NCBI RefSeq assembly: GCF_006335125.1
Contig: NZ_VDMO01000006.1
Span: forward strand, 62,001-126,000
Length of the DNA stretch: 64,000 nucleotides
From: Deinococcus radiopugnans ATCC 19172
GTDB taxonomy: Bacteria; Deinococcota; Deinococci; Deinococcales; Deinococcaceae
Reading direction: 5' to 3'
Below, piece after piece: positions 21,625 through 33,022 of this stretch. The notes beneath the pieces are model-generated. The model was not told the origin of the DNA. It searched no databases and saw only the letters and a list, made by a program, of their open reading frames with translations. Numbering within the stretch: the first letter of the stretch is position 1; every line of letters begins with the position of its first letter. A program made the translations under genes and the position numbers.

Positions 21625-21777
21625 GGAGGGTCTTTGTCGCCGTCTTCTTGAAACCCGGACACGTCCAGCCAGGCGGTTGGCCCTGCTTGGCTACACAGAC
21701 CGACACACAGGGAGCTTCCACAGACCCTGCCAAACAACCTCCGCCCCCCTCCCCCGCCGAGCAGGTAACGTACAGCC

Positions 21778-23070
21778 ATGACCCGAGACGGTTCCGCCCC
21801 TGCCTCCACCGATGCCCTGAGCGCCGCCCAGGCCGCCTACGACGCCATACGCGCCAGAGGCCTGAAGCTGAACATGCAGCGCGGGCAGCCCTCCGACGCA
21901 GATTTCGATCTGTCCAACGGGCTGCTGTCGACCCTGGGCGAGACGGACCTGAGCATGGACGGCATCGACCTGCGCAATTATCCGGGCGGGGTGGCCGGGC
22001 TGCCCAGCGCGCGGCGGCTGTTCGCGGACTACCTGGACGTGAAGGCCGAGAACGTGATCGTGTGGAACAACGCCTCGCTGGAGTTGCAGGGCTTCGTGCT
22101 GACCTTCGCGCTGCTGCACGGCACGCGGAACAGCGCCTGGCCCTGGGTCAAGGGGGAGGCGAAGCCGAAGTTCATCGTGACCACTCCCGGCTATGACCGG
22201 CACTTCCTGCTGCTTCAGACGCTGGGCTTCGACCTGGTGACGGTAGAAATGCAGGCCGACGGTCCCGATCTGGACGCCATCGAGCGGCTGGCCGCGCAGG
22301 ACGCGGACCTCAGGGGCATCCTGTTCGTGCCGACTTTCAGCAACCCCGGCGGCGAGACGATCAGCGCCGACAAGGCCCGGCGGCTGGCCGCCCTGAGGGC
22401 AGCGGCTCCCGATTTCACCATCCTGGCCGACGACGCCTACCGCGCCCACCACCTGGGCACGCCGCCCGAAACGGTCAACTTCGTGACGCTGTGCCGGGAC
22501 GCAGGGCACCCGGATCGGGCCTTCGTGTTCGCCAGCACCAGCAAGATCACGCTGGCGGGCGCGGGCCTGGGCTTCGTGGCCAGCAGCGAGGACAACATCC
22601 GCTGGATGTCGAAGTACCTGAATGCCCAGAGCATCGGCCCGAACAAGCCCGAGCAGGCGCGGCACGTCAAATTCCTGAGCAGTTACCCCGGCGGCATCGA
22701 GGGGCTGATGCGCGACCACGCCGCCCTGATCGCCCCCAAGTTCCGCGCGGTGGACGAGACGCTGCGCGCCGAGCTGGGGGAGAACGGCGAATACGCCACC
22801 TGGGCCAGCCCGCAGGGCGGGTACTTCATCAGCCTGAACACCACCGCCCCCGTCGCGGCCCGCGTGGTGGAACTGGCCGACGCAGCGGGCGTGAGCTTGA
22901 CCCCGGCGGGGGCCACCTATCCGGACGGCCAGGACCCCGGCAACCGCAACATCCGGCTCGCGCCCACGCGTCCACCCGTCGGCGAGGTCTACACCGCCAT
23001 GAGCGCCGTCGCCGCGTGCATCCGCCTCGCCACCGAGGAGTACCGCAGCGGTCAGGGAAGGCAGGGCTGA
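21778..23070 (+). CDS. Aspartate-type aminotransferase, class I/II fold (PF12897-like)
   Basis: A 430-residue PLP enzyme. The PLP lysine is in FASTSKITLAGAGLGF. The Asp/Tyr pair is in ILADDAYRAHHLG, and the substrate-binding arginine may be in NIRLAPTRPP. The N-terminal NMQRGQPSDADFDLS is the signature of the class-Ic aspartate aminotransferases described in actinobacteria, distinct from classic AspC. It likely interconverts aspartate and oxaloacetate with 2-oxoglutarate. ATG 21778 follows TAACGT by 6 bases. A MarR regulator follows 55 bases downstream. Confidence 0.85.
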   Translation: MTRDGSAPASTDALSAAQAAYDAIRARGLKLNMQRGQPSDADFDLSNGLLSTLGETDLSMDGIDLRNYPGGVAGLPSARRLFADYLDVKAENVIVWNNASLELQGFVLTFALLHGTRNSAWPWVKGEAKPKFIVTTPGYDRHFLLLQTLGFDLVTVEMQADGPDLDAIERLAAQDADLRGILFVPTFSNPGGETISADKARRLAALRAAAPDFTILADDAYRAHHLGTPPETVNFVTLCRDAGHPDRAFVFASTSKITLAGAGLGFVASSEDNIRWMSKYLNAQSIGPNKPEQARHVKFLSSYPGGIEGLMRDHAALIAPKFRAVDETLRAELGENGEYATWASPQGGYFISLNTTAPVAARVVELADAAGVSLTPAGATYPDGQDPGNRNIRLAPTRPPVGEVYTAMSAVAACIRLATEEYRSGQGRQG

Positions 23071-23125
23071 CCCCCCGCACCCGCCCGCTTGATTTCCGCC
23101 TGTCCGGTGGGCCAGGATAGCCGCC

Positions 23126-23626
<501 letters not shown>

Positions 23627-23782
23627 ATCTGGAACAGCGGCTGTCAGTTCCTGAAACCGTTGCGAAATATGGCGCGCGGGCCTCGATTTTGTTCCCGGCT
23701 GTGGATCAGGCGCGGCCAAGTCAGCTTGCAAAAGCACAAGCAGAACCCCCGCACTAAGTGGGGGATTGGACCAGAGCGCTCC

Positions 23783-23828
23783 TGGAGTCAGCGATCCGGG
23801 GCGAATGGGCGACGTCCTGAGTACGAAT
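23783..23828 (-). repeat. Decayed tRNA-Thr 3' half (attachment-site-like remnant)
   Basis: Over 46 ungapped bases it matches 37 positions of the 3' half of tRNA-Thr(CGT) at 42830-42875, in the same orientation, from the anticodon TTCGTA to the terminal CCA. The T-stem has lost pairing and no 5' half exists upstream, so it is not a functional tRNA. A hairpin of five C:G pairs (23746-23764) follows it, resembling a tRNA terminator. Confidence 0.65.
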
Positions 23829-24035
23829 TGCTTTGCGGCCATCCCAGTCTCTCCCCTGTTTTCCCAGTCTGGGGGTGACACGGCAACCACGATTTGACCC
23901 ATGCTAGACGCTTTGCGGGACGGCGAAAACTACGCATGTCATTTTTTGCCACTTCCGACAAGCGACTCTCAACATAGGTCCCACGTTGGGACGTCGTGTC
24001 ATCTGCCGCCTTCACTTGAAGCAGCGCTCTGCTCG

Positions 24036-24611
24036 TCAGAAGCACTGCCCCAGGGTTTCTGGGTTCGGCTCAGGCTGGGGCTCTGTCTGGCAACGGGTCT
24101 GCGCCGGGCACACCGTGGCCCTTCCTGTATTTCCTGCGGCTGCCGCATGGGTACGGCTCGTTGGCTCTGATCGGGCGCCCCTCGCGCCGCACCGTGGTCT
24201 GCCTGATAGTGGTCTGCCGATGGGAGGGAAAAGCAGCGAGCCCACCTGGCAGCACAGTGCCCAGCGCGCAGGTTTCGAAAGGCCGTTCCATCCTCTGTGC
24301 AGTGTGCCCGCCCGGTCTTCCGGCGTCAGCGTGTCCAGCATGGCCAGCAAATCTTCATGGGCCTCACGCTTCGGCTCTGCCGGCTCCGAATCTGAGTTCA
24401 GAAAGCCATCCTTGATCAGGTCCACCCCGACAAGGGGGTTCACCATGAACAGCCGCGTCAGCGTGTCCTCGCCCAGCCGCCCCTGGGCCAGCGGTGAGCT
24501 CAGGGGCTGGAACTTTTCCGGCACTGCCTTCGAGCCCTGAATCAGGCCAGGCATCCAGGGGGCGACGCTGGGCCTCCCCGCGAACAGGGCCGCATCCAGC
24601 GTCTGCCACAC
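24036..24611 (-). pseudogene. Possible decayed coding remnant, unknown family
   Basis: A 191-codon open frame whose first ~110 residues look protein-like (for example LTRLFMVNPLVGVDLIKDG and EAHEDLLAMLDTLTPEDRAG). The rest has the composition of non-coding high-GC DNA. The likeness of coding sequence continues upstream but in another frame after a stop at 24660-24662 (EIFKSYCIRLSRRG near 24690-24720), suggesting a frameshifted relic. No family is recognised. The whole stretch 23629-24766 otherwise holds only the tRNA remnant and a hairpin. Confidence 0.3.
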
Positions 24612-24766
24612 GTCCTGACTGTAGGAGGTGCTCAGATGCCGCGCCCGTTCCGGCCCCAGTCACCTGCGCGCTCCCTGTCCCACGCCGACTCAGCCGGATG
24701 CAGTAACTCTTGAAGATCTCCAGGGCACAGCGAACGGGGGCAGAACCATGGCCCACCGGCGGGGGA

Positions 24767-25912
24767 TCACTGCGAAAGGGCAGAGGGCGTGAGCGCGGCC
24801 TTAGTGGTGAGTTTGTCCCAGCGCCGCACCTGACCTGTTCCGGGAGCGGCGGCCCCACCCACAGTAATGAAGGCGTCTCCGTTCTGGTTGAAGGCCAGAC
24901 TTGTGGGGGTATCTAAGCCGCTCAAGACCGTCTCCTTGACGCCGCCCGCCTTGATGCGAATCACCGAACCGGTCCCAGGGGTTGGCCCCTGCTCTCCAAA
25001 TTCGCCGAGCTCGACAGCGTACAGGTTGCCGTCCGGTCCGGTTCTGAGGTCGGTGGTCATGGTCAGACCGGTGGCGTAATCGGTCTTGCTGCCATCACTC
25101 GCCACCCGCACCACCTTGCTCGAACCCGGGGTGAAGGGAAAGCCGGGGAGGAGCGACACATACGCCGCTCCATCGTTCAGGAAAGCGATGCCCGTCGGGA
25201 CCGCCTGCGAGCTTGGAGGAACTCCGGGACCAGGGTTGGCGTTGGGAAGGTTGTCGAAGACCGTGACCAGAGCGATCATGCCTGTCATGGGGTCCACACG
25301 CAAGAGGTCATTTCCGCCTGCATCGGTCACCCAGAGCTTGCCGTCCGGGCCGGCCGCCAGACCATAGGCATGTGAGTCTGCCCCCTGTTTGTCCGGGTCA
25401 TTCGCTTTCTCGAAGGTCCAGAAATTGGCGATCTCCGTGGTGGAGTTTCCATCAAGGCGCAGAAGAGCCGTTGTCTTGGGCAGTTGCTCGATGCTGGCAC
25501 CTGCGCTCCAGTGTCCGCTGGTGATGTAGAGCTTCCCGCCGAGATCCGCCACCCGGCTGGCACCTTCAGCCCCCTCGGCACCCGCCACCGAGGGCAGCAT
25601 GGCGACATCGGTAGACACACCACCCGGACTCACCCGCACGAGGCGCGCGGTATCCCCGTAGTTGTTGGTCGTCGGCTCAGTGCTGCCGGGGCCACCCGGC
25701 GTGGTAAACGTCCCAGGTCCACCTGTGCCGGAATCCGCGATCCAGAGGGTTCCATCTGCGCTGACATGCACGCCCTGCGGACCGTTCAACCCCTGCGCCA
25801 CAACGGTTCCCTGATGAACCACCGGAGCAGGCATCGGGGTACAGCCGGACAGGAGCGCGGTTATGGCGGTGACGTACAGCAGCGGGGTTTGCCGGGTCGT
25901 GGGGTCGGACAT
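24767..25912 (-). CDS. ScyD/ScyE-family beta-propeller lipoprotein
   Basis: A 381-residue secreted protein with a lipobox (ITALLSGC, Cys at about residue 24) after a hydrophobic signal sequence. Repeated NHL/SMP-30-like blades follow, with motifs GPQGVHVSADGTLWIADSG, GLAAGPDGKLWVTDAGG, TDLRTGPDGNLYAVELG and TSLAFNQNGDAFITVGG. ScyD/ScyE-type propellers are cell-surface proteins of uncertain role. The start ATG 25912 has an excellent AAGGAGG site. Convergence on a decayed region suggests an accessory gene. Confidence 0.82.
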   Translation of the reverse strand: MSDPTTRQTPLLYVTAITALLSGCTPMPAPVVHQGTVVAQGLNGPQGVHVSADGTLWIADSGTGGPGTFTTPGGPGSTEPTTNNYGDTARLVRVSPGGVSTDVAMLPSVAGAEGAEGASRVADLGGKLYITSGHWSAGASIEQLPKTTALLRLDGNSTTEIANFWTFEKANDPDKQGADSHAYGLAAGPDGKLWVTDAGGNDLLRVDPMTGMIALVTVFDNLPNANPGPGVPPSSQAVPTGIAFLNDGAAYVSLLPGFPFTPGSSKVVRVASDGSKTDYATGLTMTTDLRTGPDGNLYAVELGEFGEQGPTPGTGSVIRIKAGGVKETVLSGLDTPTSLAFNQNGDAFITVGGAAAPGTGQVRRWDKLTTKAALTPSALSQ

Positions 25913-26599
25913 GTCGTCCTCCTTGTTCCTTGAAAGGTCAAGACCAAAAACGCAGCTGGCCAGTCCTGGAAGTCACCCGGAGGACTGTTCCGGTCGGTCT
26001 GCTCTGCAACTCCAGTCACCCCATATCAGGGCGCTCGCAGGACACGGGCGGGGGTCCGCAACCAAACAATCAAGGGGCCAGGGCTTGGCAATAGGCGCAC
26101 CTCATCTGTCGCTGGGCAAGGGGGCTCAACGCCAAAAAAAGCATATACCCACCAGCATTCTGTAAGCAAGCGTACAGAAGGGCAGAGAGAGCCAGAGGCC
26201 AGCCAGGGGCCGTCGCCCCGGCCCGCAACCCGCTGGAGCGGCCCGCAGCAGCGCATGGCCCCGCACCTTGTCCGCCGCCAGGCCGCAGGCCTCCTGCAGC
26301 GCCGAAACCACGCGAACAGCATCTGCCACCTGAGGCAATGCTCCTGCTTCACGTCGCGCGAACTTGGAGGCACCGGCCAGCACGCGGGAAGACGGCAAGG
26401 GGCCGGCCCGTGGTTGGGTCGCGCGCCATAGCCCTGCGGTCCCCAGGGGGCGAATCATCACGTCAGCTAGAACTGCGCGGGCGCTACGAGAATTCACCAC
26501 CAGGATCACGTCATGCTCGTCACTGCACACCCACCCCAGACCTTGCCCGCCGCCTCGGTCAGGACGCTGTGCCTCCTGGCCGGTCCAGGCTGAGCGGCG
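25913..26599. other. 687-bp region without a convincing gene
   Basis: One 134-codon minus-strand frame (26126-26530) has a segment of plausible helical composition (about ADAVRVVSALQEACGLA) but no recognisable domain, ribosome site or -10 box, and it ends in an unlikely hydrophobic tail. I treat the stretch as intergenic or decayed DNA within the putative island. The -10 and SD signals for the lipoprotein gene lie at its left end. Confidence 0.4.
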
Positions 26600-26980
26600 T
26601 CAGGGCTCCAGGACGGCCAGCGCGTCAATCTCCACCAGCAGGCCCGGATTGAGGCCCACGTACACGGTGCTGCGGGCCGGATACGGCGCGTCGAAGAACT
26701 CGCGGTACACGGCGTTCATCGCCGCGAAGTCCTCAGCCCGGGTGAGGTAGACGCCCACCCGCAGCACGTCATCCATGCTGGCCCCGGCGGCCGCCAGGGC
26801 GACGCGCAGGTTGTCCAGCGCCTGCCGGGTCTGCGCCTCCACGCCCTCGCGGGCCTGACGGGTTGCCGGGTCCACGCCCACCTGGCCCGCCGTGTGGACG
26901 AACGGGCCAATGCGGACGGCATGCGAGTAGGGGTCGGCGGCGGCCGGGGCACGTTCCGGGGTGAAGCTCTGGCGTGACAT
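26600..26980 (-). CDS. ridA: RidA-family enamine/imine deaminase
   Basis: A 126-residue trimer-forming YjgF/RidA protein. It has GPFVHTAGQVGVDP, MDDVLRVGVYLT, AVYREFFDAPYPARSTVYVG (the conserved substrate arginine) and LLVEIDALAV. RidA hydrolyses the reactive 2-aminoacrylate or 2-aminocrotonate released by threonine/serine dehydratases. It lies 27 bases downstream of exactly such a dehydratase gene. TAGAAC precedes its ATG by 7 bases, so it may also be expressed on its own as a leaderless mRNA. Confidence 0.92.
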   Translation of the reverse strand: MSRQSFTPERAPAAADPYSHAVRIGPFVHTAGQVGVDPATRQAREGVEAQTRQALDNLRVALAAAGASMDDVLRVGVYLTRAEDFAAMNAVYREFFDAPYPARSTVYVGLNPGLLVEIDALAVLEP

Positions 26981-27007
26981 GGGGGAGGTTCTACCATGCC
27001 CCCTGCG

Positions 27008-27922
27008 TCAGGGCAGCCAGTTGCCACCGCAAACGAAAAGCCCCAGGCGACGCGGCAATTCGGCGCCCTCCAGCAGCGGCGCGAGCGTCAGGCCTGCGGT
27101 GGGCTCTACGACCTGCTTGAGGTGCCGCATCATCAGGCGCTGCGCCTCCAGAATGCTCTCCTCGCGCACGGCGAGCACCTCGTCCACAGACTTCTGCACG
27201 ACGGGAAAGGTCAGCGCGCCCGGCATCATGGTCTGCACGCCGTCTGCAACGGTGCGGGGCGGCGCGTCCAGCCGGATCCGCCGCCCCGCCAGCAGGCTGC
27301 GCCGCGTGTCGTCGGCCGCCTCAGGCTCCACCCCAATCACGCGCGTGCTCGGCCACACTGCCTTGATCACGGTGGCGATGCCGCTGATCATGCCGCCGCC
27401 CCCCACCGCGACGAGCACCGCGTCGGGCGCATCGGCCTGCTCGGTAAATTCCAGCGCCTGGGTTCCCTGTCCGGCCATCACGTGTGCGTCGTCGTAGGCA
27501 TGGATGTAGTGAAAGCCCCGCTCGGCGGCGATGTCACGCACGCGGGCCTCGCCGTTGAGCCGGGTCACGCCCTCGTCCACGACGGTCGCGCCGTAGGAAC
27601 GCACCGCCGCCTTCTTCGTCTCGCTGGCGTCCTCGTACATCACGACGACACAGGGCACGCCCAGCACGCGCGAGGAAAAGGCCACCCCCTGCGCGTGATT
27701 CCCGCTGGACAGGGTCACGAGGCCGCGCGGGGCGCCAAGCTGCAACGCCGCATTCAGCGCCCCGCGCACCTTGAAGCTGCCCGTCTTCTGCAGGTGTTCA
27801 CCCTTGAACAGCAGTTCGCGGTCCAGCAGCCGGTCCAGCGATCCAGAGGACAGGACCGGCGTCCGGTGAATATGCGGCGCGAGCCTCCCAGCAGCCCCAC
27901 GGACGTCTTCAAGGGTGATCAC
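27008..27922 (-). CDS. Threonine/serine dehydratase (fold-type II PLP enzyme)
   Basis: A 304-residue catabolic-type dehydratase without a regulatory ACT domain. The PLP lysine is in KTGSFKVRGALNAA, followed by TLSSGNHAQGVAFSS and the glycine-rich phosphate loop LVAVGGGGMISGIA. It should convert L-Thr or L-Ser to 2-oxobutyrate or pyruvate through enamines handled by the adjacent RidA. Serine racemase activity is an alternative for this family. It starts with GTG 27922, 6 bases after TAGACT (27929-27934), a leaderless arrangement. Confidence 0.9.
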   Translation of the reverse strand: MITLEDVRGAAGRLAPHIHRTPVLSSGSLDRLLDRELLFKGEHLQKTGSFKVRGALNAALQLGAPRGLVTLSSGNHAQGVAFSSRVLGVPCVVVMYEDASETKKAAVRSYGATVVDEGVTRLNGEARVRDIAAERGFHYIHAYDDAHVMAGQGTQALEFTEQADAPDAVLVAVGGGGMISGIATVIKAVWPSTRVIGVEPEAADDTRRSLLAGRRIRLDAPPRTVADGVQTMMPGALTFPVVQKSVDEVLAVREESILEAQRLMMRHLKQVVEPTAGLTLAPLLEGAELPRRLGLFVCGGNWLP

Positions 27923-28109
27923 CCGGACAGTCTAATCGGGAACCTGGAGGTGTTGGCGGTCCTCAAGGGTTGTCGGGCGTGCTGTGGGTCAAGGGTTTCG
28001 GCGGTCCACGTGCCACTGAATTTGCCCGCCGGTCACACTGAAAACCGGGACAGAGCCAGATGAACCCCACACTCGCTCAGCCTGAGGCCGCGCCGCGTAG
28101 ACTTCCGGC

Positions 28110-30158
<2,049 letters not shown>

Positions 30159-30527
30159 CCGGACCGGGGGGCATGCCACGCGCGGCCAGCAATGCGTGCT
30201 TGCTCTGTGCCCGTCCCAGATGCCCGACGAGAGTGGGGTAACTGCTCAGGCGCGCAAAGTTGTGTCCAACCCAGCATCGGGAGAAAAGCGCAGACGCTCA
30301 CCTGCCAGCAACACCCAACCCGGCACATCTCCAATTTGTCGATGTGCCTAGGTGCTGCCATGTGCGTGGCCGCTAAGGTCAGCCCGTGGGATTTCAAGGC
30401 GGAGAAGGTGGACTTCATCCCCCACTAGAGACGGTCTCTCTTCAATACGTCCCGGATGGGTAAATCCAAACTGACGATGATCCTGCTCCCCTGCATGCGT
30501 TATGTCAGGCGATCAGATGAATCCGCC
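30159..30527. other. 369-bp region without a gene; contains a perfect 8-bp hairpin
   Basis: GGCACATC (30322-30329) pairs exactly with GATGTGCC (30341-30348) across an 11-base loop. There is no T-run, so this is not a canonical terminator. A 78-codon plus frame (30192-30428) ends in a plausible WDFKAEKVDFIPH tail that could be the remnant of a lost gene; no family is recognised. The stretch separates the convergent ends of the oxidoreductase gene and the D-amino-acid operon. Confidence 0.4.
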
Positions 30528-31385
30528 TCAATACTCATACACACCAAAATCGGCGTTCAGCGCTTCGGCCTGCTTGAGATGACCGCCCTCCAACTCGTGG
30601 GCCACCAGGGAGGCCAGCAGCGTGATGACGCTGACGAAGGGAGCCAGTGACGCCAGCACGTCCGTGCCGTGTGTGGGCAGTTGCAGACATTGATGGGCAA
30701 CCTTACTCAGCGGTGACGCGCCCTGATCGGTGATCAGAAGAACCTGAACTCCCTGCTTGTGCAGGGCGCGGACCATTCGTGTGGTGGCACGGCTATATCG
30801 CCGCAGGGTAAAGGCCACGACCACGTCCTGTGGGGTGACCTCCAGCAGTTGTTCGGGGCGGCTGAGCAGCAGGTCGGCAGAGTAGGCCCGGACATGCGGA
30901 CGGAACGACGCCAGAATGGTTTCAGCCAGAAGCGAGATGCCGTACGACGAACGCGCGCCCACCACCCACACCTGTTTGGCGGCAGCGATGGCACGGGCAA
31001 AGGCCAGCAGCCGGGCTTCGGGAATATCCTGGAGGGCCTCCAGATTGGCGTGCTCACTGGCCCAGAAGCGGGCCACCACGCTGTCCTCGCTGCCCGGCTG
31101 CTTCATGCCCAGCGTGGCGCGCAGGTCCTGGCGAATCACCCGCTGCAGGTGGGGGTAGCCCTCAAAGCCGACGCGCTGAGCAAAGCGGGTAATGGCCGCG
31201 CCGCTCACCGCCAGCGATTCGGCGATTTCTCCTGCGCTGAGAAAGGGGATCTCCTCGGCATGATCGATGACATACCGTGCGATCTGCTGATCACGCCGTC
31301 CGAAATCTTCCAGGCCCGCGCGCAGCTGGTCCACTGCCGACGATGAAGTGGATTCGGCAGGCGAGAGGGAAGCGGCAGTGGTCAT
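30528..31385 (-). CDS. MurR/RpiR-family transcriptional regulator
   Basis: A 285-residue regulator: N-terminal HTH_6 domain (about residues 18-95, with IARYVIDHAEEIPFLSAGEIAESLAVS-type helices and ITRFAQRVGFEGYP) and a C-terminal SIS sugar-phosphate-binding domain (about 120-260, VWVVGARSSYGISLLAE, VTPQDVVVAFTLRRYSR). The family commonly controls amino-sugar or cell-wall recycling genes. It is the last gene of the eight-gene run: its ATG shares an ATGA overlap with the D-aminoacylase stop. It probably binds the palindromic sites near 40469-40493 at the other end of the operon. Confidence 0.92.
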   Translation of the reverse strand: MTTAASLSPAESTSSSAVDQLRAGLEDFGRRDQQIARYVIDHAEEIPFLSAGEIAESLAVSGAAITRFAQRVGFEGYPHLQRVIRQDLRATLGMKQPGSEDSVVARFWASEHANLEALQDIPEARLLAFARAIAAAKQVWVVGARSSYGISLLAETILASFRPHVRAYSADLLLSRPEQLLEVTPQDVVVAFTLRRYSRATTRMVRALHKQGVQVLLITDQGASPLSKVAHQCLQLPTHGTDVLASLAPFVSVITLLASLVAHELEGGHLKQAEALNADFGVYEY

Positions 31386-33022
31386 GAGGCCACGAACCTG
31401 CCCGCCCCCGGCCCATACAGCCGCTTGCCCGGCAAGGCCAGCGTATGCTTGCCGCCTCTGAGGGTCTGCACCCCGTTCACCCACACGTCGCGCACGCCTA
31501 CGGAAAGCCGGTTGGACTCGGTGTAGGTGGCCCGGTCACTGATGGTCTGCGGATCGAAAACCACCACGTCGGCGTAGGCTCCCTCGCGCAACTGACCCCG
31601 GTCGGTCAGGCCCAGATGCTCGGCGGGCAGGCTGGTCATGCGGCGCACGCCCTCCTCCAGGCTCAGCAGGCCCAGCTCGCGCACGTAGCGGCCCAGCAGG
31701 CGGGTAAAGTTGCCCAGCGCGCGCGGATGGCCGCCCGCAAAGCCACCGTCCTGTTCGCCAGGATCGTCCCCCGCCGCGTCGGAGCCCAGCATCACCCAGG
31801 GTTCCTTGAGCTGAAGCTGGATGTTCTCCTCTGTCATCAGGTGGTACATGGTACCGACACCGTCCGGCTCGGACTCGATCAGATCCAGTGCCGCGTCGAT
31901 CCAGTCCTGGCCGCGCAGTGCGGCAATCTCGGCCAGCGATTTGCCAAGGTATTCGGCATGTTCGGGCCGTTTCAACCCCACCGGATACACGCCTTCCGGC
32001 CCGGCCAGGTTGCCCAGCGGTTCCCAGGTGCCATCGGGTTCGAGCATGGCGGCCCGGATGCTGGCACGGGTGGCGGGATCGCGCAGCCGCTCTTTGAGCC
32101 GATCGTCCTCGCTGGCCCACGGTGGACAGGAGGCGGCCAGACCGGTGCCGCCCGCCGTGTACAGGTACATGTCGGCGTGAATGTCCTGCCCCGCCGCACG
32201 CCCGGCATTGATGCGTTCGATCAGGGTCTGCATCTGCGGCCACGCCGGAGCGCCCGCCGCCTTGAGATGGTAGAGGTGCAGCCGCGCCCCGCTGCGCTGC
32301 GCGATCTCCAAGGCCTCAGCGAAGCCGTCCAGAATCGCCGCCCCCTCCGAGCGCATATGGGTGATGTAGATGCCCCCCGCGCGGCCCACCTCCTCGCACA
32401 CCGCCACCAGTTCATCGGTGCTGGCGTAGCTGCCGGGCGGGTAGATCAGCGCGCTGGCGACGCCAAACGCGCCGTCCTGCATGGCCTCACAGGTCACGCG
32501 GCGCATTTCGTCCAGTTCCTGCGGCGTCGCCTCGCCCGCCGCGTGGCCCTTGCCGATCATCCGGACGGTAGTGGCCCCCAGGAAGGAGCCGAAGTTGACG
32601 GCGGCGCCCACCTCCGCCTGCGCGGCCATCCAGTCGCCGAAACGTGACCAGCCGTTCGCGCGTGCTTTCCAACTTTCGTCGTCATTGGGCAGGCCATGAA
32701 CCGGAAAGGCATGGGCCTCACCCGGCACTGCCGGGGCCGGGGTCCAGCCCTCACCCATGATCTCGGTGGTTACGCCCTGGGTGACCTTGCCCACGCTCAG
32801 ACCGTCGCCCAGCAGGCTGGACACACTGTGGCTCATCACGTCGATAAAGCCCGGAGCCACCACCATCCCGGTAGCGTTGATCACCACGGCCCCATCCGGT
32901 GCGGGGCTGCCCGGTTCGCCGATGCGGACGATGCGCTCGCCGTCGATCAGCAGATCGGCCCGCCGACCAGGGGCGCCCGTACCGTCGATCACGGTGCCGC
33001 CCGTAATCCAGGTTTGACTCAC
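31382..33022 (-). CDS. N-acyl-D-amino-acid deacylase / D-aminoacylase-like amidohydrolase
   Basis: A 546-residue amidohydrolase-superfamily enzyme expected to release D-amino acids from N-acyl-D-amino acids. Metal-site histidines are visible in GIYITHMRSEG and LHLYHLKAAG, and the catalytic Asp in MLGSDAAGDD. The usual first HxH is DVMSHS here, with only the second His kept, and the cysteine-containing GNCG motif is replaced by MGEGWTPAP, a pattern of a less-studied subfamily. The start is GTG 33022, in a GTGA overlap with the serine hydrolase stop, so it is translationally coupled. Confidence 0.88.
   Translation of the reverse strand: MSQTWITGGTVIDGTGAPGRRADLLIDGERIVRIGEPGSPAPDGAVVINATGMVVAPGFIDVMSHSVSSLLGDGLSVGKVTQGVTTEIMGEGWTPAPAVPGEAHAFPVHGLPNDDESWKARANGWSRFGDWMAAQAEVGAAVNFGSFLGATTVRMIGKGHAAGEATPQELDEMRRVTCEAMQDGAFGVASALIYPPGSYASTDELVAVCEEVGRAGGIYITHMRSEGAAILDGFAEALEIAQRSGARLHLYHLKAAGAPAWPQMQTLIERINAGRAAGQDIHADMYLYTAGGTGLAASCPPWASEDDRLKERLRDPATRASIRAAMLEPDGTWEPLGNLAGPEGVYPVGLKRPEHAEYLGKSLAEIAALRGQDWIDAALDLIESEPDGVGTMYHLMTEENIQLQLKEPWVMLGSDAAGDDPGEQDGGFAGGHPRALGNFTRLLGRYVRELGLLSLEEGVRRMTSLPAEHLGLTDRGQLREGAYADVVVFDPQTISDRATYTESNRLSVGVRDVWVNGVQTLRGGKHTLALPGKRLYGPGAGRFVAS

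Noticed and set aside
23783..23830. Functional tRNA gene
   Set aside because: Only the 3' half is present, the T-stem is broken and no matching 5' acceptor strand exists upstream.
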